From the NCBI GenBank assembly GCA_963665005.2, contig CAXXTQ010000001.1, positions 2,170,001 to 2,234,000 of the forward strand: a stretch of 64,000 nt of DNA, in the 5' to 3' direction. This DNA is from G963665005 sp963665005. Its GTDB lineage: Bacteria; Bacillota; Clostridia; Christensenellales; SZUA-584. Below the pieces are notes generated by a model. It had not been told where the DNA came from. It did no database searches and saw only the letters and a list, made by a program, of their open reading frames with translations. Of this stretch, positions 44,019-52,584 are shown one piece after another (the stretch's first letter is position 1; the number at the start of each line of letters is the position of its first letter). The translations under genes were made by a program, and so were the position numbers.

Positions 44019-45014
44019 TTAAAACAGAACTTTTGACGCGTCCGCATTTAAGGCAAGCGGATTTTCGCTTTGCTTTGCAAAGGCAGCCGCACACCCTATC
44101 ATAGCCGCGTTGTCCGTGCAGTAATCTTTCAACGGCAGATAAAGCTCTATCCCCTCTTTCTTCGCCCTTTTTTCAAAAAGCTGCCGAAGAGCGTTGTTAG
44201 ACGAAACGCCGCCTGCAATTCCTATTTTTTTCATGCCGTGCCTTGCGGCCGCTTCGAAAGTATTATCCGCCAAAAAAGAAATCGCTTCTTTCTGGAAACT
44301 TGCCGCGATATCCGCTTTGCTGTATTGTTCGCCCTTTTGGTCCATATTATGCATATGGTTTATCACGGCTGTTTTAAGCCCGCTGAATGTAAAATCGAGA
44401 TGATCTTCGCCCTTAAAACCTCTTGTATATTCATAAATCGCAGTGCCCTGCTGTGCCAGTTTCTCTAACTTTGGGCCGCCCGGATACCCGAGCCCCAGCG
44501 CGCGCGCTGTTTTATCGAAAGCCTCGCCGACTGCATCGTCGCGCGTTTTGGCAATAAGCTTGTATTTTGTGTAATCTTCTACAGACACTATATGTGTATG
44601 CCCCCCCGAAACGACAAGGCACAAAAAAGGCGGCTTTAATTTCGGGTGAGAAATATATAATGAGCATATATGCCCTTGTATATGATGTACGGGTATAAGC
44701 GGCAAACGAAGATAATAGCTTAGCGCTTTGGCGTAAGATACTCCCACAAGCAGTGCACCGACAAGCCCCGGGCCGTCCGTTACCGCGACAGCGTCAAGGC
44801 CGGAAAAATCCGTATCCGCTTTTTTTAATGCTTCATCTATTATATACGGCAATTTCAAGATGTGGTTTCTCGACGCAATTTCGGGAACGACACCGCCGTA
44901 TTTTTCGTGCTCCTGCTGCGTATATACAGCGTTTGAAAGAACACGCCTGCCGGCTGTTACAGCCGCCGCCGTTTCATCGCACGAAGTTTCAATTGCGAGA
45001 ATTGTCTTATCCAT
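44019..45014 (-). CDS. tsaD: TsaD, tRNA t6A synthesis transferase
   Basis: The 331-residue ASKHA-fold protein has ETSCDETAAAV at the N-terminus, the metal ligands His111 and His115 in HHIQGHICS, and VVSGGHTHIV. It transfers the threonylcarbamoyl group to adenosine 37 of ANN-decoding tRNAs with TsaB and TsaE, which are not in the window. It starts 2 nt after the next gene's stop, so the two are likely co-transcribed. Confidence 0.97.
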   Translation of the reverse strand: MDKTILAIETSCDETAAAVTAGRRVLSNAVYTQQEHEKYGGVVPEIASRNHILKLPYIIDEALKKADTDFSGLDAVAVTDGPGLVGALLVGVSYAKALSYYLRLPLIPVHHIQGHICSLYISHPKLKPPFLCLVVSGGHTHIVSVEDYTKYKLIAKTRDDAVGEAFDKTARALGLGYPGGPKLEKLAQQGTAIYEYTRGFKGEDHLDFTFSGLKTAVINHMHNMDQKGEQYSKADIAASFQKEAISFLADNTFEAAARHGMKKIGIAGGVSSNNALRQLFEKRAKKEGIELYLPLKDYCTDNAAMIGCAAAFAKQSENPLALNADASKVLF

Positions 45015-45016
45015 CG

Positions 45017-45745
45017 CTATGCCTCATTTATCTCCTGGGGCTGTTTAGCAAGCCGCCGCCTCTTTTTGTAAATAGAATTTCCGACTATAGCCGCAATATT
45101 CAGCGCGGCAAATATTGATACAAAACGTATCGCTATTCTTATTATAAGGTCAGAGAAAAACTGCTCGGGCACCATCATAATAAGTATATCGGTACGCGGG
45201 TCTAACATCCAAAGATTATTGCTGAAAAACAGATAATGAAAATGTGTCCAGAATGAAGTAAAATCTATAACCGCGTATAAACCAAGCACAGCTAGCGTAA
45301 ATAAAAACGCAATAGAAACGTTTGTAAACGATATACACAAAGACCTCACTGCTTTCTTTCTGCTTATAATAAACGCCGCTGCGATAAACACAGCCGCCGC
45401 AATCAGGCAGACGGTGCGCACAAGCCTTGCCGTAATAAACATATTCCTTACATCTACCATATGGTCTTTTTCGCGTTCGCCGAAGACTTCTTCCGTTATG
45501 CCGTTTATTTTCGCTTCCATATCAAGGCTGTCACGGTTTCCTTCAGTATAACTTAAAAGGTTATCGGTTACTTTGGATAAATCCTGTTCGCTCATACCTA
45601 TACTTTGAGCGGTACCGAGCTTTGAATATTCGCTTTCAAAAAAGCCGCGATTCATCACGAACATTTCTATGCTTAAGATAAGTATCGCAATGATAAGAGC
45701 AATACTTCCGATAACGCTGCACAGGCTCGTGAAAAACTTTTTCAT
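45017..45745 (-). CDS. TIGR01906-like integral membrane protein
   Basis: The 242-residue protein has four membrane segments: about 8-30, 105-127, 137-160 and 200-222. The external loop after the first helix is acidic and about 70 residues long. HFHYLFFSNNLWMLDPRTD with MMVPEQFF is the signature of a Firmicutes membrane protein family (TIGR01906/DUF1461) of unknown function. It precedes tsaD. Confidence 0.8.
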   Translation of the reverse strand: MKKFFTSLCSVIGSIALIIAILILSIEMFVMNRGFFESEYSKLGTAQSIGMSEQDLSKVTDNLLSYTEGNRDSLDMEAKINGITEEVFGEREKDHMVDVRNMFITARLVRTVCLIAAAVFIAAAFIISRKKAVRSLCISFTNVSIAFLFTLAVLGLYAVIDFTSFWTHFHYLFFSNNLWMLDPRTDILIMMVPEQFFSDLIIRIAIRFVSIFAALNIAAIVGNSIYKKRRRLAKQPQEINEA

Positions 45746-45774
45746 GTTTCTTTCTCCTTTGTTACATAAGTATA

Positions 45775-45801
45775 AGGCCGTTCCGTTTAAGGGAACAGCC
45801 T
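45775..45801. other. Stem-loop between gcvH and the TIGR01906-like gene
   Basis: AGGCCGTTCC (45775-45784) and GGAACAGCCT (45792-45801) form a 10-bp stem with one mismatch or wobble. No T run follows on either strand, so it is not a classic terminator. It may limit read-through. Confidence 0.4.
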
Positions 45802-45821
45802 AAAGCAACTTTGAAAACTAT

Positions 45822-46178
45822 TTATATCAAAGAATTATACTCTTTTTCGGTAAGTAAACCGTCCCGGTTTTCTTCGCCCTCAAAATCCACCTTGAAAAGC
45901 CACGCCATTTGAGGAGATTTCACCACTATATCAGGGTCATCATATACAGCGTCGTTAACCGCAGATACGGTACCTGTTGCCGGCGCGTGTACATCCATTA
46001 CCGATTTTACAGACTCTACCTTTGCACAGGGCTGCCCTTTGCAGACACTTTGCCCTATCTCGGGAAGCTCGACATAAACCACATCGCCGTCTATGCCTTT
46101 TCCCGTAAGCCCGACAAATGCCCTGCCATTGTTAAAGCGCACCCATTCATTCTGCAGTGTAAAAAAAAGTTCGCTCAC
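45822..46178 (-). CDS. gcvH: GcvH-like lipoyl carrier protein
   Basis: The 118-residue protein is of the glycine cleavage H family: FVGLTGKGIDGDVVYVELPEIG, then Lys58 in AKVESVKSVMDV as lipoyl site. The C-terminal part has DGLLTEKEYNSLI. GTG start at 46178 with AAAGGGGG upstream. No gcvT, gcvP or lipoate ligase is nearby, so it may serve another lipoyl route or a gcv system elsewhere. Confidence 0.9.
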   Translation of the reverse strand: MSELFFTLQNEWVRFNNGRAFVGLTGKGIDGDVVYVELPEIGQSVCKGQPCAKVESVKSVMDVHAPATGTVSAVNDAVYDDPDIVVKSPQMAWLFKVDFEGEENRDGLLTEKEYNSLI

Positions 46179-46246
46179 GCTATAATCCCCCTTTGTCCTT
46201 AATGAACATAGTATATGTTATGCGTGTGCATGTATATTTGTTTACA

Positions 46247-46555
46247 TTACTTTTTTTTCAGATACTTATTGAACTTTCTTCTGAACAATATAACATAAAT
46301 AACGATTGCGGGAATTATTACTCCCATGCTTACCCAATAAGCCCATGTGTAACCTAAATAATCAAGAACGCCCGTAATCGTCGCCACAGGCCCGATATAC
46401 CAGCAAAACTTTCTTAGAAAAGCGTTTGCTTCTTCTTTCATTGCCTTTGGATAATCGTTTTTATATGCAGGGCCTTTGCCCGTAATAGCAGAGTACATAA
46501 TAAAAACTCCTACTATTATCATGAATAACGACATGAATTGATTAATGTCTCCCAA
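46247..46555 (-). CDS. Small membrane protein, unknown
   Basis: The 102-residue protein has three hydrophobic segments (about 5-22, 50-70, 75-94), a basic tail RRKFNKYLKKK and no known motif. A TTG start at 46555 with AGAGGTGG upstream is favoured; an ATG at codon 8 is possible. It lies 12 nt after cysS, so it may be co-transcribed. Confidence 0.65.
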   Translation of the reverse strand: MGDINQFMSLFMIIVGVFIMYSAITGKGPAYKNDYPKAMKEEANAFLRKFCWYIGPVATITGVLDYLGYTWAYWVSMGVIIPAIVIYVILFRRKFNKYLKKK

Positions 46556-46567
46556 AATGCCACCTCT

Positions 46568-47944
46568 TTATCTTTTGTTTATTTTAACACCTTCCGGAGT
46601 ATCTTTGATATCGTACCCCAGCGCAGATATTTCGTCTCTTAGCGCGTCCGCCGCCGCAAAATCTTTGTTTGCGCGGGCATCGGCGCGTTTTTTCGCAAGC
46701 TCTTTAATTTCATCGGGAATAACGTCCTGCAAAAATGTTATTCCGAGAACATCAAGTATTTTATCGAGCGCTATAAGCGCGTCCTGCGCATTCTTCTTGT
46801 CAGCTCCGTTTTCAAAAGCCAGATTAACATCTTTTATATACTCAAAAATAACGCCTATCGCCTCGGCAGTGTTCAAATCGTCATCCATAGCTTTTTTGAA
46901 TCCGTCTTCAAGTGCGCATATGTCTTTCGATATATCAACTTCATTGCTGCCGCCTGAATCTATAATAAACTTTAGATTGTCTCTGAAGTTCTTTATTCTT
47001 GCCATGGCAGACGCCGCCTGCATTATAAGCTCTTCTGAAAAATTAACAGGGTTTCTGTAGTGCGCGGAAAGCATGAACAGCCTTATTACCGACAAATCGT
47101 ATTTTTGGGCTATATCTCGCACTGTAAAAAAGTTGCCTTTGCTCTTTGACATTTTTTCATTATTGATGTTTATATAGCCGTTGTGCATCCAGTATTTTGC
47201 GAAAGGTTTTTGCGTAGCTCCTTCCGACTGTGCTATTTCGTTCTCATGGTGCGGAAAAATAAGATCCTGCCCGCCGCCGTGTATGTCTATAGTATCTCCC
47301 AAATATTTCATGCTCATTGCGCTGCATTCTATATGCCAGCCCGGCCGGCCTTTTCCCCAGGGGCTGTCCCAGCCTACTTCGTCTTGCTTCGAAGCTTTCC
47401 ACAGCGCAAAATCTTCGGGGTTTCTTTTAACGTCCGTAACGTCTATTCTTGCACCCGCCTGCAAATCTTCAAGCGACTGCCCCGAAAGCTTTCCGTAACC
47501 GGGAAATGATGAAACATCATAATAGACGTCTCCGCCCGCCTCGTATGCGTGCCCTTTTTCTTCGAGCGTTTTTATAAGGGCTACAATATCTTTTATATGC
47601 TCCGTCGCTTTGGGCTGAAAATCCGCAGGCTTTATTCCAAGCCCCTTGGCGTCGGTATAATATTCTTTTATAAACCGTTCTCCAAGCTCTTTTAAAGTTG
47701 TATTCTCTTCTTTTGCGCGAGCTATCATTTTATCGTCGACGTCTGTAAAATTCTGCACAAAAGTTACGTTGAGACCCGAATATTCAAGATATCTTCTCAA
47801 GGTATCAAAAATTATAAAAGGCCTTGCATTGCCGATATGAAAAAAATTGTATACAGTCGGCCCGCAGGCGTAAATCTTCGCTTTGCCCGGTTCTACCGGT
47901 ACGAACTCTTCTTTTTTGCGTGTCATCGTGTTGTAAATTCTCAA
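46568..47944 (-). CDS. cysS: CysS, cysteinyl-tRNA synthetase
   Basis: The 458-residue class I synthetase has FHIGNARP at 35-42 (HIGH motif), KMSKS at 264-268, and zinc ligands Cys27, Cys207, His232 and Glu236. Start TTG at 47944 with GGGGAAG upstream. The leader is only about 35-60 nt, so no T-box is present. It charges tRNA-Cys. Confidence 0.97.
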   Translation of the reverse strand: MRIYNTMTRKKEEFVPVEPGKAKIYACGPTVYNFFHIGNARPFIIFDTLRRYLEYSGLNVTFVQNFTDVDDKMIARAKEENTTLKELGERFIKEYYTDAKGLGIKPADFQPKATEHIKDIVALIKTLEEKGHAYEAGGDVYYDVSSFPGYGKLSGQSLEDLQAGARIDVTDVKRNPEDFALWKASKQDEVGWDSPWGKGRPGWHIECSAMSMKYLGDTIDIHGGGQDLIFPHHENEIAQSEGATQKPFAKYWMHNGYININNEKMSKSKGNFFTVRDIAQKYDLSVIRLFMLSAHYRNPVNFSEELIMQAASAMARIKNFRDNLKFIIDSGGSNEVDISKDICALEDGFKKAMDDDLNTAEAIGVIFEYIKDVNLAFENGADKKNAQDALIALDKILDVLGITFLQDVIPDEIKELAKKRADARANKDFAAADALRDEISALGYDIKDTPEGVKINKR

Positions 47945-47977
47945 AAAAACACTTCCCCGTTCCTTTTATATCGGCTA

Positions 47978-48007
47978 ATTATAATATATGCGGGCGGGCA
48001 AAGTCAA
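47978..48007 (-). promoter_or_regulatory. Sigma-A promoter of cysS
   Basis: TTGACT (48002-48007), 18 nt and TATAAT (47978-47983) on the minus strand, about 34 nt before the TTG start. The -10 is perfect. Confidence 0.75.
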
Positions 48008-48068
48008 TTGACAAAAAGAAAACAAACAGTGAAATAGTATTCCTTTGTGCTTTTATTAAATGGCAATT

Positions 48069-48101
48069 AAAAAAAGCCTGCTATCATAAAACAGGCTTTT
48101 G
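48069..48101 (-). terminator. Terminator of the dcw cluster after ftsZ
   Basis: On the minus strand AAAAGCCTG and CAGGCTTTT (48092-48100 and 48072-48080) form a stem with an 11-nt loop followed by a T run. It is about 10 nt after the ftsZ stop. Confidence 0.9.
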
Positions 48102-48110
48102 AGTAACATT

Positions 48111-49244
48111 TTAATCGTTTCGATTTCGTTTTCTTCTAAGGAAAGGAGGTATATCAAGGTCGCTGCCCGAATCTGCAAAGCTGCCTATTATCGGCCCTCT
48201 TTTTTCGGGTTTAACAGGTACAAAATCAACCTCGTCTTCGTCTTCCTGCCCGTTGAGTTCTTCACTTACCTGCGGTTTTGGTTTGCGCACGCCGTCAAAT
48301 CCTGTCGCTATAACCGTTATGCGCACTTCGTCCTCCAGGCTGGCATCCGTATCGGCGCCAAAGAAAATATTAGCATCGGGGTCTGCCGCCTGGCGAATAA
48401 GGTTGGCAGCTTCTTCGATTTCCAAAAGCCCCATAGTAGGATCGCCCGTGACGTTGTATAATATTCCTCTTGCTCCTTCTATGCTCGTTTCAAGAAGCGG
48501 GCTTTGTATCGCCTGCTTTGCTGCGTCCATAGTCTTATTATCTCCGTAACCTACGCCTATGCCCATATGCGCAACGCCCTTTTCAAGCATTACCGTTCGT
48601 ACGTCGGCAAAATCGAGATTGACAAGAGCGGGTTTTACGATAAGATCGGTTATACCCTGAATACCCTGGCGCAAAACATCGTCCGCCACGCGAAATGCCT
48701 CTAGCATGGACGTTCCTTTGCCTATAACCTGAAGCAATTTGTCGTTTGGTATCGTAACGATAGTATCAACAGTTTCGGTCAAAGTTTCGTGTCCTATCTT
48801 TGCTCTCGAAATTCTCTGACCGCCTTCAAACATAAAAGGCATTGTTACAACCGCTACCGTTAAAATATTCTTCTGGCGGGCAATATCGGCAACAATAGGC
48901 GCAGCGCCCGTTCCCGTTCCTCCGCCGAGCCCTGCGGCTATATAAATAAGGTTCGCGCCTTCTACTATAGAAGTCAGTTCTTCTATGCTTTCTTCGGCCG
49001 CGCGCCTTCCGATTTCCGGATCTCCGCCAACCCCGAGCCCGCTTGTCAGCTTTTCTCCGATTTGCAGTTTGTTTTTAGATTTTGACAGAACCAGCGCCTG
49101 CTTGTCTGTATTCACGGCATAAAACTCCGCCCCGGACAGACCGTGCTCAATCATACGGTTTACAGCATTGTTTCCCGCGCCGCCTATACCGATGACTTTT
49201 ATCTTCGCAATACTATCCTGTTCAACATCAATTTCTAATGGCAT
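48111..49244 (-). CDS. ftsZ: FtsZ, division tubulin
   Basis: The 377-residue GTPase has GGAGNNAVNRM near the N-terminus, the tubulin signature GGGTGTG at 107-113, and conserved GVGYGDNKTMDA-type T7 region. A variable linker from about 320 leads to the C-terminal peptide DLDIPPFLRRKR that binds FtsA. It forms the Z ring. It follows ftsA by 25 nt and ends at a terminator. Confidence 0.98.
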   Translation of the reverse strand: MPLEIDVEQDSIAKIKVIGIGGAGNNAVNRMIEHGLSGAEFYAVNTDKQALVLSKSKNKLQIGEKLTSGLGVGGDPEIGRRAAEESIEELTSIVEGANLIYIAAGLGGGTGTGAAPIVADIARQKNILTVAVVTMPFMFEGGQRISRAKIGHETLTETVDTIVTIPNDKLLQVIGKGTSMLEAFRVADDVLRQGIQGITDLIVKPALVNLDFADVRTVMLEKGVAHMGIGVGYGDNKTMDAAKQAIQSPLLETSIEGARGILYNVTGDPTMGLLEIEEAANLIRQAADPDANIFFGADTDASLEDEVRITVIATGFDGVRKPKPQVSEELNGQEDEDEVDFVPVKPEKRGPIIGSFADSGSDLDIPPFLRRKRNRND

Positions 49245-49269
49245 AGTTACCCCCTTTAATACGTGGATA

Positions 49270-50451
49270 TCAATCGTTCATTTTATCCGATAATCGTTTT
49301 AATATGGATTCTCCCCCGTACCCCTCACCGTAATAATCACTTTCAAATATATAATCGAGCAGAGCCAGCGCAACATAATAGTTCGGTGTAGAAAGCTGCG
49401 GCGCTTCTATGCTCAAAATACGCACCTGCCTTTTTAAAAGGCTTTCCAGCATATCTTTTGCGCCCTTCATCATTGCCACTCCGCCGCCCGATAAAAATAT
49501 TCTCGCTCTTCGCGTATAAACCAGCGGACTTTGCTCTATATGCTCGTATATAATCCGGCATAAATGCTCAATACGCGCGTCTACTATCTGTGCTATTATA
49601 TCGTGCTTATACTTTACTAATTTACCCGATTTTGACTTAGCATAATCATATAACTTTGCGCCAGAATTTTCAAGTCCAAAAGAATAGCGTTTTTTTATCT
49701 GTTCAGCCGTATCTATGTCCATATTCATTACTATGGATAAGTCGTTTGTAATTTGACGGCCGCCCGCCTGTATTGTTTTATTATATATAACCGCGTCGCC
49801 GTATACAATAGTTACATTTGTATCAAAATATCCTACATTTATTAAAACAGCGCTGCAGTCTCTTTCGTGAGTAGGAACAAGAAAAAGGCTTTCTGCAAGC
49901 ATTTCGGGAATAAAAGATTTGGTTTTAATGCCAATACTGTCAAATATTGCAGTTACGTCCTTTATAAACTGTTTTTTACCAAGAACGAACGATACCATTC
50001 CTCTCATTTGGGTTGTTTGGTTACCTATTACGTCAATATAATGATTGCCGTCATCGAGCACGAAATATACAGGCGTGCTCGTCACGACCATATATCTAGG
50101 ATCTAAATAAAAATCTTCAGCGTCGTCAATTAAACTTTCAATATCCTTCTTTGTTACTACGCCGCCTTTAACATACACGTTTCCCTCATGGCATAATACA
50201 TTGCAAAAAATTCCCGGTATACTGACGTACGCTTCTTTTATTCTCTTTCTTGCCTTTCGTTCCGCAATATATAGTGCTTTTGAAACTGCTTCTTCTACAT
50301 TTGAAAGATTTCTCCAACGGCCGTTTTTTATACCCTCATATGCCGCAACGCCCGAACCTAACACTTCAAAACGCCCGGCTGATTTTTCACGTCCGATCAC
50401 ACAGATTATCTTTGACGTCCCAAACTCGATAGCGGCCGCAATGTTTTTCAT
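49270..50451 (-). CDS. ftsA: FtsA, actin-like Z-ring anchor
   Basis: The 393-residue actin-fold protein has EFGTSKIICVIG at the N-terminus, VNVGYFDTNVTIVYG as the phosphate-2 loop region and IFLSGGGVAMMKG as the adenosine motif. The C-terminal amphipathic helix region ends ESILKRLSDKMND. It ties FtsZ to the membrane. Its ribosome site is weak (GAGGGG 15 nt upstream). A 112-nt gap before it may hold a promoter, but no strong one is seen. Confidence 0.93.
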   Translation of the reverse strand: MKNIAAAIEFGTSKIICVIGREKSAGRFEVLGSGVAAYEGIKNGRWRNLSNVEEAVSKALYIAERKARKRIKEAYVSIPGIFCNVLCHEGNVYVKGGVVTKKDIESLIDDAEDFYLDPRYMVVTSTPVYFVLDDGNHYIDVIGNQTTQMRGMVSFVLGKKQFIKDVTAIFDSIGIKTKSFIPEMLAESLFLVPTHERDCSAVLINVGYFDTNVTIVYGDAVIYNKTIQAGGRQITNDLSIVMNMDIDTAEQIKKRYSFGLENSGAKLYDYAKSKSGKLVKYKHDIIAQIVDARIEHLCRIIYEHIEQSPLVYTRRARIFLSGGGVAMMKGAKDMLESLLKRQVRILSIEAPQLSTPNYYVALALLDYIFESDYYGEGYGGESILKRLSDKMND

Positions 50452-50563
50452 AGTACGACAAAATTTCCCCTCAACAAATATGTAAAATATATACCAGTTT
50501 CAACCAAATACTTTCCCCATATTTATAATAACATGTTTACAACAAATAACAATAGCATTTGTG

Positions 50564-51277
50564 CTAATTTTCACGGTAATAAGCATTTGTGCCTGCCGAA
50601 ACGTCTAAAATGCCGCTATATTTTCCCATTTCTACCAATTCTATCATAGATGTTTTTGCTAATTCAAATTTTGCAGGCAAGTTTGTATCATCGCCTATTT
50701 CTATAGTAAAGCCCTGGCTGGTTTCTAATATTATGTCGGCTGCAAACCCGATATCTATTTTCACAAGTTCAATTTCGCTTTTACCAGCTTGGGATAAAAC
50801 ACTTGAAAGAACGCTAAGCTTAAAGCCGCCCGGTACCTCGAGCCTTTTCCCAACGGAAAATTCATCTACATGCAGTCCCTCTATCAAAGGTAAATTGCAC
50901 GCCTCGGTATTGTCAATTACCTCTAACAAATACCCCTCGTAATCAATCAGCAAAAGTGCCGTTTGCTTTTCTACGTACGCGGCTTTTTTTCTCTCCTCTA
51001 TAACTATATCAACACAATCGGGATATCTTATATTAACAGCTACGGGTTTTATATACGCCTGCCCGCAAAGAACCTGCAAAACCGCATCTTCGTCTATTGT
51101 AAAAACGCTTGAATCATATTCGAGTCCGGACAGAGAAATAACATACTCGTCAGTAAAATTCTCGTTTCCCGTAACGGTAATTTCTCTTATCTGAAACAAC
51201 TTGTACAAAACAAAAGCAAGCGCGCAAATAAATATTATTAAAAATATTACCGTTACAGCTCTTCTGCCTTTGCTCAA
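50564..51277 (-). CDS. ftsQ: FtsQ/DivIB, division protein with POTRA domain
   Basis: The 237-residue protein has one membrane segment (about 8-28), a POTRA domain (about 30-100; FQIREITVTGNENFTDEYV) and a beta domain. This is the FtsQ/DivIB layout. It works with FtsL and a septal PBP. TTG start at 51277 with GGGAGG upstream, 5 nt after the murA stop. Confidence 0.92.
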   Translation of the reverse strand: MSKGRRAVTVIFLIIFICALAFVLYKLFQIREITVTGNENFTDEYVISLSGLEYDSSVFTIDEDAVLQVLCGQAYIKPVAVNIRYPDCVDIVIEERKKAAYVEKQTALLLIDYEGYLLEVIDNTEACNLPLIEGLHVDEFSVGKRLEVPGGFKLSVLSSVLSQAGKSEIELVKIDIGFAADIILETSQGFTIEIGDDTNLPAKFELAKTSMIELVEMGKYSGILDVSAGTNAYYREN

Positions 51278-51282
51278 AACGC

Positions 51283-52536
51283 TTATTCCTCCCTTTTTAT
51301 TTCCGCCCCCAAAAGATTCAGTTCAGACTCGAGCGCTTCATACCCTCTGTCGATAATTTTCGCCTGCTCTACCGTTGTCTTTCCGTGTGCGCAAAGCCCG
51401 GCGAGCACCAGCGCAGCGCCGCCCCGCAGGTCCATAGATTTTACTTCCGCGCCGTGAAGTGCCGGTACTCCTTTTATTATTGCGACATTATTTTTAATAA
51501 CGATATTAGCGCCCATTCTGATAAGCTCGCCTATATGCTTAAAACGGTTGTCAAAAACGCTCTCTACTATAATGCTCGCTCCGTCCGCGATACAAGCGGC
51601 GCTGCACATCTGCGCCTGCATATCCGTTGGAAACCCCGGATACGGCCCTGTCTCTATCAAGTGCATTTCTTTCGGCCTGCCCTGTCCGCATACAGTTATC
51701 GCGTCGTTATAAACATCTATTCTCGCGCCCGCTTCTTTTAGCTTTGCCGTTATAGAGAAAAGATGCTCTGGCACTATATTTTTCAAGGTGATTTTGCCGT
51801 TTGTAACTACCGCGGCGACCATAAACGTTCCCGCGACTATTCTGTCGGGCATGCATGTATACCTAAAACTCGAAAGCCTCTGTTTGCCTTCTATACAGAT
51901 ATTGCTTGTGCCGGCGCCCTTAACGTCGCCGCCCATCTGGTTTATAACTTCCTGCAGCTCTACAATCTCAGGCTCTCGCGCTGCATTTCTTATAACCGTT
52001 TTTCCAGGAGCCAGCGCGGCAACCATCATGAGGTTTTCCGTCGCTCCTACGCTCGGGTAATCAAGATGTACATCTGCGCCTTTTAACCGTTTGCCTTCGC
52101 ACATTATATGCCCGCCCGCTTCGGTTACATTAACGCCGAATTTTTTTAAGCCCCGCAAATGCAGGTCTATCGGCCTTGTACCAATCTCACACCCGCCCGG
52201 GTAAGTAAACCTTGCCATTCTAAAACGCGCAAGTATAGGTCCCATCATGAATATGGAAGACCGTATCTCTTTTGCCAGCCTATCGGGCATTTCCCATCGA
52301 AACGCCCTTTTCGAGTCGATAACCAGTTTGTCCTTTTCATATGCCACGTGCGCACCGATATGTTCTAATATGGATAACATATTATAAACATCAGATATCG
52401 CCGGCCAGTTGTAGATTATCACCGGTTCTTCAGTTAACAAAGCGGCCGCGAAGACAGGAAGCGCCGCATTCTTTGCTCCCTGTATTTTAATCTCTCCCTC
52501 AAGCCGGGCGCCGCCGTTTATTATCAATTTCGCCAT
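51283..52536 (-). CDS. murA: MurA, UDP-GlcNAc enolpyruvyl transferase
   Basis: The 417-residue enzyme has the EPSP synthase fold, KNAALP at 22-27 (Lys22, Asn23) and catalytic Cys116 in TYPGGCEIGTRPIDLHL (core GGCEIGTRP). It makes the first committed precursor of peptidoglycan and is the fosfomycin target; Cys at this position predicts sensitivity. It is placed where murG usually lies. Confidence 0.97.
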   Translation of the reverse strand: MAKLIINGGARLEGEIKIQGAKNAALPVFAAALLTEEPVIIYNWPAISDVYNMLSILEHIGAHVAYEKDKLVIDSKRAFRWEMPDRLAKEIRSSIFMMGPILARFRMARFTYPGGCEIGTRPIDLHLRGLKKFGVNVTEAGGHIMCEGKRLKGADVHLDYPSVGATENLMMVAALAPGKTVIRNAAREPEIVELQEVINQMGGDVKGAGTSNICIEGKQRLSSFRYTCMPDRIVAGTFMVAAVVTNGKITLKNIVPEHLFSITAKLKEAGARIDVYNDAITVCGQGRPKEMHLIETGPYPGFPTDMQAQMCSAACIADGASIIVESVFDNRFKHIGELIRMGANIVIKNNVAIIKGVPALHGAEVKSMDLRGGAALVLAGLCAHGKTTVEQAKIIDRGYEALESELNLLGAEIKREE

Positions 52537-52584
52537 TTTATACCCCGCATATATATTACATACTAATATTTTATGCGGTTTAAA

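Noticed and set aside
47962..47975. GCCGATAT near cysS, an exact flagellar sigma -10
   Set aside because: No TAAA -35 is at 15-16 nt, and a good sigma-A promoter overlaps the region. Taken as chance.
47945..48068. T-box or other riboswitch upstream of cysS
   Set aside because: The leader is too short after the recognised promoter and no T-box core or stem was seen.
50452..50563. Possible promoter in the ftsQ-ftsA gap
   Set aside because: Several TTGxxx and TATAAA-like boxes exist but with spacing of 15 or 19; not convincing.
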